From NCBI GenBank assembly GCA_021158845.1, contig JAGGSY010000147.1, forward strand, positions 1-11,825: a stretch of 11,825 nt of DNA. The letters are read 5' to 3'. Source of the stretch: Caldisericia bacterium (GTDB lineage: Bacteria > Caldisericota > Caldisericia > B22-G15). The position numbers and the translations under genes are program-made. This document shows positions 7,337-11,825 of this stretch, piece by piece; position 1 is the stretch's first letter, and each line of letters begins with the position of its first letter. Below the pieces are notes generated by a model. It was not told the origin of the DNA. It worked only from the letters and a program-made list of their open reading frames with translations, and made no database searches.

Positions 7337-8806
7337 ATGGGATATCTCACACTTTACAGGAAGTATAGACCAAAACAGTTTGAGGAAATAAAAGGGCAGG
7401 AACACATAATAAAAACCCTTGTAAATTCTCTTAAAGAGAAGAGGGTGTCTCATGCCTATCTATTTTCAGGTCCAAGGGGCACTGGAAAAACAACAACTGC
7501 AAGAATATTTGCCAAGGGACTCAACTGTGAAAAAGGAATCACTCCTTATCCATGTGATAAGTGTAAGAACTGCATAAGTATAATGAATGGAACCCATATG
7601 GATGTTATTGAGATAGATGCAGCATCCAACAGAGGCATAGATGAAATAAGGAATTTAAAAGAAAGAATTAATCTTTCTCCATCTATGGGTAGATACAGAG
7701 TATTTATAATAGATGAGGTTCATATGCTGACACAGGAAGCTTTTAATGCCCTTTTAAAAACACTGGAGGAACCGCCTCCACACGCTGTCTTTATTCTCGC
7801 AACCACAGATCCTCAGAAGGTGCCAAATACAATCCTCTCAAGATGTATAAGATTTAACTTTAAGAGAATAGGTATAAAGAATCTGATGGAGACAGCAAGA
7901 GAGATATTATCAAAGGAGGGAGTTGAGGCAGAGGAGGATGTTATAAGAAAGGTTGCGGAGGCTTCGTATGGTTCTCTAAGGGACCTTCTTTCCATTCTTG
8001 AACAGTTGATTCTCTACTCTGGAGATAGAATAACCCTGAAAGATTTAAAGGAACTATTGGGGGAAACTGAGGAATCATGGCTTAAAAAATTTTATACATC
8101 CATGAGAAATGGCGATGACACAACTGTCCTATCTCTGATAGGAAATGTTATAGATTCAGGAAAGGAGGTAAAACAGATCCTTTTAGACTTAATAAACTAT
8201 GGAAGAAAACTCCTTATGGCTAAAGTGTTTGGTAAAGACATGGAGGAGGCGAAGTACTTTAGAAGAAGTGAGCTTGTGAGCATAATTGAAAATTTCATGG
8301 ATATACTTCCTGAGTTAAGGTACTCTGATTATCCAAGACTTCTTCTTGAGATAAAGATTGAGAAGCTTATATTAAAATTATTTGCCAGGGAAAGAACCTT
8401 TAAGATAAAGCCGACTTTAGAAAAGGAAAAGGTAGAAAAAACAGAGAAAGAAGAAACATCCTTTGTGTGGGAAGAATTTTTGAACATGATAAAAAAGAAA
8501 GATGAGCCTCTATACATGCTTATGAGACCAGCTAAATTTAAAGGAATAGAGGGAAGTGCAATAAAAGTTGAATTTCCCTACAACTATAAATTTCACAGAG
8601 ACAAAACAGAGGAGAAAATGGAGACTTTAAAGGAGATACTTAAAGAACTCGGATTAAGAGACTTTGAACTTGTATTTAGCCTTGAGGAGGAGGAATCTTA
8701 CAGAAAAAAAGAGGAGGAACTGTTGAATCTTCCTGAGATAAAAAAGGTTTTAAAGTATTTCAAGGGAAAGATTAAAAAGATTGAAGATTCCTTTGAAGAA
8801 GATTAG
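7337..8806 (+). CDS. dnaX: DNA polymerase III subunit gamma/tau
   Basis: ATPase of the clamp-loader complex and organiser of the replisome; 489 aa. The start matches the family N-terminus closely (LTLYRKYRPKQFEEIKGQEH, residues 4-23). The AAA+ module has Walker A GPRGTGKT (45-52), zinc cysteines C64, C73, C76 and C79, Walker B IIDEVH (124-129), sensor 1 ATTD (155-158) and the SRC arginine finger (168-170). The lid and collar domains run to about residue 350. A lysine/glutamate-rich linker (about 352-374) follows, then a tau-type C-terminal domain beginning FVWEEFLNMIKKK. The gene is alone on the plus strand. It has a leaderless-type promoter at its 5' end and a 35-bp convergent overlap with the DNA glycosylase gene at its 3' end. 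A possible -1 frameshift site at 8491 could give a shorter gamma form of 389 aa. Confidence 0.97.
   Translation: MGYLTLYRKYRPKQFEEIKGQEHIIKTLVNSLKEKRVSHAYLFSGPRGTGKTTTARIFAKGLNCEKGITPYPCDKCKNCISIMNGTHMDVIEIDAASNRGIDEIRNLKERINLSPSMGRYRVFIIDEVHMLTQEAFNALLKTLEEPPPHAVFILATTDPQKVPNTILSRCIRFNFKRIGIKNLMETAREILSKEGVEAEEDVIRKVAEASYGSLRDLLSILEQLILYSGDRITLKDLKELLGETEESWLKKFYTSMRNGDDTTVLSLIGNVIDSGKEVKQILLDLINYGRKLLMAKVFGKDMEEAKYFRRSELVSIIENFMDILPELRYSDYPRLLLEIKIEKLILKLFARERTFKIKPTLEKEKVEKTEKEETSFVWEEFLNMIKKKDEPLYMLMRPAKFKGIEGSAIKVEFPYNYKFHRDKTEEKMETLKEILKELGLRDFELVFSLEEEESYRKKEEELLNLPEIKKVLKYFKGKIKKIEDSFEED
8491..8505 (+). other. Candidate programmed -1 frameshift site in dnaX
   Basis: A_AAA_AAG (8491-8497) lies in the correct phase (ATA AAA AAG, codons 385-387). 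It is the same heptamer that E. coli dnaX uses. After a -1 slip the frame reads GAA AGA TGA, so synthesis would stop at 8503-8505 and give a protein of 389 aa. I see no well-placed upstream Shine-Dalgarno-like stimulator (the nearest, GGGAAG, is 16 nt away) and no strong downstream hairpin, so efficiency is doubtful. The slip would cut inside the tau C-terminal domain rather than at its edge. Confidence 0.4.
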
Positions 8807-9464
8807 CATAGAACTTGCAGTATCCCTTGCTTAGGGGGCATGATATACATAAAGGATCTTTCTTCTTACAATACATCTTTGCCAATTCAACTATAAGGGC
8901 ATGAAAGACCCTATACATTTGAACACTTTTTCCAAGATTCTTCTCAAGAAATTCTTTTATCTCATCGTATCCTTCATCTCCCTTTATTAAACCAATCCTT
9001 GCAAGTGTTCTTCTTGTGTACTCATCAACCACCATACTTGGTTTATTAAATCCATAGAGGAGGATGGAATCAGCACTCTCCTTACCAATTCCTTTAATGC
9101 CTAATAGTTTTTTCCTTAAAGTATGAGTCTCCTCCAGAGCCATCTTCCCTATGTCACCACCATACTCTGACATTAGAAATTGCACAAAATTCTTTAACCT
9201 CTTGGCTTTAACCTTAAAGAAACCAGATGGCTTGATGAGGCTGAAAAGAGTCTCTTCATCAAGGGAAGCAATTTTCTGTGGATTTAAAAAACCTCTCTTC
9301 TTTAAATTTAAGATGGATTTCTCCACATTCCTCCAGTTTGTTCCCTGGGTTAGAATTACACCAACACAAATCTCAAATGGATCTACATCTACCCACCAAT
9401 CAAGGTGTCCAAAATGTCTGTAGAGAACAGAAAATACAGACTCAAGTATCTTTCTTCTATTCAG
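8772..9464 (-). CDS. Endonuclease III-like HhH-GPD DNA glycosylase with [4Fe-4S] ligands, CTG start
   Basis: Base-excision repair glycosylase family; 230 aa if read from the CTG at 9464. Starting at the GTG at 9326 would delete 46 residues that clearly belong to the fold, including FGHLDWW (18-24) and the family signature VILTQGTNWRNVEKS (35-49), so the longer form is chosen. The CTG follows GGAGGT by 5 nt and overlaps the upstream TGA stop as CTGA, the same junction style as ATGA. The helix-hairpin-helix is LLGIKGIGKESAD (120-132), and VVDEYTRR (145-152) gives the catalytic aspartate D147. The position of the E. coli Nth lysine (GVGRKTA) is E129, so a monofunctional glycosylase is likely, as in MagIII-type alkylbase enzymes. 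Cysteines C199, C206, C209 and C216 (C-x6-C-x2-C-x6-C) should hold an iron-sulfur cluster. Substrate is not determinable from sequence. Confidence 0.88.
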   Translation of the reverse strand: MNRRKILESVFSVLYRHFGHLDWWVDVDPFEICVGVILTQGTNWRNVEKSILNLKKRGFLNPQKIASLDEETLFSLIKPSGFFKVKAKRLKNFVQFLMSEYGGDIGKMALEETHTLRKKLLGIKGIGKESADSILLYGFNKPSMVVDEYTRRTLARIGLIKGDEGYDEIKEFLEKNLGKSVQMYRVFHALIVELAKMYCKKKDPLCISCPLSKGYCKFYANLLQRNLQSF

Positions 9465-10075
9465 GGAATACCTCCAGGAATCGCCATAATTCTTGGTGTT
9501 ATGGTAATCTCTATTATCGCTGCTATAAGAAGAAGGGGGATAACTATAATATAGGAACGAAGATAAGGGATAAACTCAGAAACACCCTTCCTTGTGGGAG
9601 AGAGGCGATGTGCGAAGGAAAGGGATAAGATAAGAGCTGATATTTCAAAAACACCATGTGGAAGAATTCCTGTCACAAAGACCTTGAATCCACTAACATT
9701 TGGAAGATATGAGAAAAGTGCAACAACAATACCTACTATAATCCCATTGACATATACAACAATTTCAGAGAAGACACCAAAGGTTATAAAACTTAAAATT
9801 CCAGCAATCGCCACAACTCTCAGATTGTTAAGAAAAATAAAAATGATTTTCTCAACAAGAGATTTCTTCATGAATTTTAGAATTGGCTCAAGATACTCTC
9901 TAATCTTTGGAAGAATCTTAAAGAGTGTATCTGGCGATATAATTCCCTGTTTTACAAGAAACTCCTTTGCAAAGAATACGATAAAAAAGCCCAAAACAAA
10001 AGCTATCAAGAATCTTATAAGAAACTTTAATATCTCATCTCTTCTCTCTTTTATGTCCTTTAATACCTTTTCCAT
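9461..10075 (-). CDS. SpoIIM-like (DUF95) integral membrane protein
   Basis: 204-aa membrane protein. About five hydrophobic segments are visible: residues about 15-37 (FLIRFLIAFVLGFFIVFF), 77-100 (begins IIFIFLNNLRVVAIAG), 103-122, 138-156 and 173-196. The family signatures are FLNNLRV after the second segment start, ILPHGVFEI before the fourth, and AAIIEITITPRI at the end. SpoIIM takes part in engulfment in spore formers together with SpoIID and SpoIIP, but the family is widespread in non-sporulating bacteria and archaea with unknown roles. An ATG 24 nt upstream (10099) would add eight residues (MLDSWRRS). The inner ATG is preferred because GGAGGA lies 5 nt before it. The gene overlaps the DUF177 gene by 41 nt and ends inside the CTGA junction with the glycosylase. 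Function here is unknown. Confidence 0.85.
   Translation of the reverse strand: MEKVLKDIKERRDEILKFLIRFLIAFVLGFFIVFFAKEFLVKQGIISPDTLFKILPKIREYLEPILKFMKKSLVEKIIFIFLNNLRVVAIAGILSFITFGVFSEIVVYVNGIIVGIVVALFSYLPNVSGFKVFVTGILPHGVFEISALILSLSFAHRLSPTRKGVSEFIPYLRSYIIVIPLLLIAAIIEITITPRIMAIPGGIP
9470..9475 (-). promoter_or_regulatory. Ribosome binding site supporting the CTG start of the DNA glycosylase
   Basis: The minus strand reads GGAGGT, 5 nt before the CTG at 9464. It lies in the last codons of the SpoIIM-like gene. No ATG, GTG or TTG occurs in the glycosylase frame between here and the family-conserved N-terminal residues, so this site decides the start. Confidence 0.65.
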
Positions 10076-10601
10076 ACTTCTCCTCCATGAGTCTAACATA
10101 CAATCTGTAAAAAGGATTCTCCTCTATCTCCTCTTTCTTTTCCTTTACATGTTCACATTCTCCATAGTTTAGGTTCTTTCCACAGACAGGACACAAGCCC
10201 TTGCAATCAGGCTTACATAGAGGGTAGGGAGGGATGGATACAAGAATATTCTGTCTTATCATCTCTCTTACATTTATCTCATCTCCATGGTAGTAAAATG
10301 TTGATAGCTCCTCCTTGGTTAACTTAATCTTCTCATCAAAATGATAGGGTTTTTTTGTGTACATCTCGTCTATGGTTCCTGTTAGTTCATAATCAAAGAA
10401 TTCAAGGCATCGCCTGCATCTTAACTTCAATTTCACTCTGTATGTACCTGTTATTTTAAAACCAACACCTCTATTCTCTATCACAAGATCAGCTTCTACT
10501 GGCGAGAGGACCTCTACACCACCTATCTCTTTAAATTTAAATTTTAGAGAAACTTCCTTCTTTAAACCAGTTTGTCTCTTTAAGTCTCTAATACTGATCA
10601 A
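10035..10601 (-). CDS. DUF177/YceD family protein with cysteine clusters
   Basis: 188-aa member of the YceD/DUF177 family, usually found beside the ribosomal protein L32 gene and linked to 23S rRNA or large-subunit accumulation in some bacteria and plastids. The family features are a beta-rich N-terminal half, CRRC (residues 62-65) in LRCRRCLEFFDY, and the C-terminal cluster C129, C133, C137, C140 and C149 within PLCKPDCKGLCPVCGKNL, which probably binds metal. After the usual NPF segment the protein has a basic tail of about 20 residues (EEKYGKGIKGHKREKR). The start is TTG, supported by AGGAG 6 nt upstream, inside the 3' end of the coiled-coil gene (14-nt overlap). No L32 gene (rpmF) follows, which is unusual; a SpoIIM-like gene takes that place. 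Confidence 0.9.
   Translation of the reverse strand: MISIRDLKRQTGLKKEVSLKFKFKEIGGVEVLSPVEADLVIENRGVGFKITGTYRVKLKLRCRRCLEFFDYELTGTIDEMYTKKPYHFDEKIKLTKEELSTFYYHGDEINVREMIRQNILVSIPPYPLCKPDCKGLCPVCGKNLNYGECEHVKEKKEEIEENPFYRLYVRLMEEKYGKGIKGHKREKR
10081..10086 (-). promoter_or_regulatory. Ribosome binding site choosing the inner start of the SpoIIM-like gene
   Basis: GGAGGA on the minus strand, 5 nt before the ATG at 10075, inside the DUF177 coding region. The alternative ATG at 10099 has no comparable site at normal spacing. Confidence 0.6.
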
Positions 10602-11058
10602 TATCTTCTCCTGTTGATTCCTCTGAAAGAGCCTCTATTCCCTCATCTATAATCTTTCTTGCCTTAAGAAGATATGTATCTGTCTTTAACAGAAGCTCTC
10701 TAACGAAATTCTTTGCATCCTCTCTCATCTTTTCTGCCTCTTCTCTCGCTTCCTTTAGGATTCTATCTGCCTCCTCCTTAGCCTCAAGATATATCTCTGA
10801 TTTTAATATGAGTTTCTTCTTATCATCCTCTGCGCTTTCTACAATCCTTTTAGCTCTCTCCTTCGCATTACTGATAATCTCCTCTTTCTCCTTTAAAATG
10901 TTTTTTGCCTTTTCAAACTCAACAGGAAAAGACTTCTCAATCTCATCAATAATGGATATTATCCTCTTCTCATCCACCATAATCATGTTGGAAAAGGGGA
11001 CTGGCTTCCCTTTTTTCACAACACTCTTAAGATTCTTAAGTAGAGCTATTACATTCAT
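10588..11058 (-). CDS. Coiled-coil protein resembling DivIVA/SepIVA
   Basis: 156-aa protein dominated by one long charged helix (about residues 45-145) with repeated A-K-E-x-A/E-x-A patterns such as AKERAKRIVESAEDDK and AKEEADRILKEAREEAEK. The short N-terminal part (MNVIALLKNLKSVVKKGKPVPFSN, given here as residues 1-24) plus VDEKRIISIIDEIEKSFP (28-45) resembles the start of SepIVA-type proteins: a short helix, a conserved PVPF/S turn, then an I-D-E-I-x3-P segment. SepIVA is a DivIVA-like septation factor in mycobacteria, encoded between coaD and a DUF177 gene, the same position as here. No membrane segment is present. A role in envelope or division organisation is inferred from resemblance and position only. 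The ATG has GAGGAG 7 nt upstream. It overlaps coaD by 23 nt and DUF177 by 14 nt. Confidence 0.7.
   Translation of the reverse strand: MNVIALLKNLKSVVKKGKPVPFSNMIMVDEKRIISIIDEIEKSFPVEFEKAKNILKEKEEIISNAKERAKRIVESAEDDKKKLILKSEIYLEAKEEADRILKEAREEAEKMREDAKNFVRELLLKTDTYLLKARKIIDEGIEALSEESTGEDIDQY
10608..10612 (-). promoter_or_regulatory. Ribosome binding site supporting the TTG start of the DUF177 gene
   Basis: AGGAG on the minus strand, 6 nt before the TTG at 10601. It decides for this non-ATG start, which gives the expected N-terminal length for the family. Confidence 0.6.
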
Positions 11059-11533
11059 TCTTTATCTCCTCTATCATTTTTTTAACCTCTGGAGTTACAA
11101 ACTTCTCAATATTTCCATTGTTGGCAATTATATCCCTCACAAGACTTGAGGATATAAGTGTATATCTTACATCACTCATTATGCATACCGTTTCCATTTC
11201 TGGATACAAGAGTCTATTTGCAGAAGACATCTGAAATTCATAATCAAAGTCTGATGTAACTCTCAAACCTCTCAAGACAATCCTGAGCCCCTTCCTTTTT
11301 AAATAATCAACAAGAAGTCCTCTTAGAGAATCAACCTCCACACGAGGAATATTCTTTGTCATCTCTATAACCATTCTCTTTCTCTCCTCCATGGTAAACA
11401 GATACCTTTTACTCTCACTCTCTGCAATAAGAACAATTATTTTATCAAAAATCTTTAGACCTCTTTTTATAACATCAAGATGACCAAGAGTTGGGGGATC
11501 AAAACTTCCAGGATAAACTGCAATTTTTTCCAT
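11036..11533 (-). CDS. coaD: Phosphopantetheine adenylyltransferase
   Basis: Transfers AMP from ATP to 4'-phosphopantetheine to give dephospho-CoA, the penultimate step of coenzyme A synthesis in the cytosol. The 165-aa product has the usual length. Motifs: YPGSFDPPTLGHLDVI (residues 7-22) with the T-x-G-H nucleotidyltransferase site at 15-18, LRGLR (87-91), DFDYEFQMSSANR (95-107) and LISSSLVRDI (126-135) with the ISSS loop and R133. The ATG directly follows the rsmD stop (TGAATG), and the ribosome binding site AAGGAGAGG lies in the last rsmD codons. The rsmD-coaD pairing is common in bacteria. Its last 23 nt overlap the coiled-coil gene. Confidence 0.97.
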   Translation of the reverse strand: MEKIAVYPGSFDPPTLGHLDVIKRGLKIFDKIIVLIAESESKRYLFTMEERKRMVIEMTKNIPRVEVDSLRGLLVDYLKRKGLRIVLRGLRVTSDFDYEFQMSSANRLLYPEMETVCIMSDVRYTLISSSLVRDIIANNGNIEKFVTPEVKKMIEEIKNECNSST

Positions 11534-11825
11534 TCAACCTCTCCTTAAAAAATCAATAAAAGTTTCACCAATCCTCAATGTCTTATATCTTAAAAAACAG
11601 TATTCAATTTCTTCTCTCTTAGAGTGCTCATAAATAATAATTGTTTCATCTTTAATGATATTACTATTTGAAAGAATTTCAAGTGCTTTCTTTCCAAGAT
11701 TCCTTCCATATGGGGGATCAAGGAAAATAAAATCTGGTTTTGGATTTAAGTTAAGTTTTAGAAATTTAAACACATCCATCTTAAATACTTTGAATTTCTC
11801 TTTATCAACCTTTACAATGGAGAGA
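11534..11825 (-). CDS. rsmD: 16S rRNA (guanine966-N2)-methyltransferase RsmD, C-terminal part; 5' end outside the window
   Basis: About 96 codons of the C-terminal half are present and the frame stays open to the right edge (LSIVKVDKEKFKVFK precedes the first internal ATG at 11779), so the true start lies outside. FIFLDPPYGRN is the DPPY catalytic motif IV of N2-guanine methyltransferases acting on RNA, and the spacing to the C-terminus fits RsmD, a family of about 180-190 aa. The SAM-binding motif I and the N-terminal region are not visible. The stop abuts coaD, the usual partner of rsmD, which strengthens the call. It is the most upstream visible gene of the six-gene operon. Confidence 0.85.
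   Translation of the reverse strand, partial: LSIVKVDKEKFKVFKMDVFKFLKLNLNPKPDFIFLDPPYGRNLGKKALEILSNSNIIKDETIIIYEHSKREEIEYCFLRYKTLRIGETFIDFLRRG

Noticed and set aside
8702..8711. A7 run in dnaX (AGA AAA AAA GAG) as a frameshift or transcriptional slippage site
   Set aside because: It lies about 30 codons before the natural stop, so a slip would hardly change the product; the 8491 heptamer is the better candidate.
7337..8806. dnaE and dnaX in one window as a functional replication cluster
   Set aside because: They are on opposite strands in separate transcription units divided by hisC and other genes, so closeness may be chance.
9594..10172. Plus-strand open frame of 192 codons opposite the SpoIIM-like and DUF177 genes
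   Set aside because: Shadow of two overlapping minus-strand genes with clear family motifs; no promoter or ribosome binding site and no recognisable domain.
10808..11149. Plus-strand hydrophobic frame of 113 codons that looks like a membrane protein
   Set aside because: The hydrophobicity comes from reading the antisense of a lysine/glutamate-rich coiled coil (AAG/GAG become CTT/CTC), a common artefact.
1..11825. Defence island, mobile element or CRISPR
   Set aside because: All genes are core or conserved families in coupled operons with uniform base and codon use; no transposase, integrase, repeat array or tRNA attachment site is visible.

Overview
This window comes from an AT-rich bacterial chromosome. 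AGA (Arg) and ATA (Ile) codons dominate and the coding strands are rich in purines, a style common in thermophiles and deep-branching bacteria (Thermotoga-, Dictyoglomus- or Caldisericum-like). No rRNA or other clean taxonomic marker is present, so the assignment is a guess. Every gene is a housekeeping gene or close to one. I see no tRNA, rRNA, insertion sequence, prophage, CRISPR array or toxin-type cassette, and no clear Rho-independent terminator.

Region 1 (1-6210, minus strand) is an operon in the order BON-domain protein, argS, gatB, dnaE. dnaE runs off the left edge of the window. The genes are separated by -1, +8 and -4 nt. A good sigma70-type promoter (TTGTTT, 17 bp, TATAAT) lies just upstream of the BON gene. 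The operon joins tRNA charging (arginyl-tRNA synthetase, and the GatB subunit of the tRNA amidotransferase) to the replicative DNA polymerase III alpha subunit.

Region 2 (6283-8806) holds a hisC-family aminotransferase (minus strand) and dnaX (plus strand), transcribed divergently from a 37-bp spacer. The spacer carries two back-to-back extended -10 elements placed so close to the start codons that both mRNAs should be almost leaderless. dnaX also has an in-phase A_AAA_AAG heptamer followed two codons later by a -1-frame stop, a possible programmed frameshift like that of E. coli dnaX.

Region 3 (8772-11825, minus strand) is a tightly coupled operon in the order rsmD (partial), coaD, a coiled-coil DivIVA/SepIVA-like gene, a DUF177/YceD gene, a SpoIIM-like membrane protein and an endonuclease III-like DNA glycosylase. 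Each gene abuts or overlaps the next (0, 23, 14, 41 and 4 nt). The order rsmD-coaD-coiled coil-DUF177 resembles a conserved block in Actinobacteria and other bacteria. The last gene appears to start at a CTG codon behind a strong Shine-Dalgarno sequence, and its 3' end overlaps the dnaX 3' end by 35 bp in convergent orientation.

I did not find a clearly new multi-gene system. The points most worth following are the CTG start, the loss of both histidines of the HIGH signature in ArgRS, the divergent leaderless promoter pair, the dnaX frameshift candidate and the four-BON cytoplasmic protein heading the argS operon.
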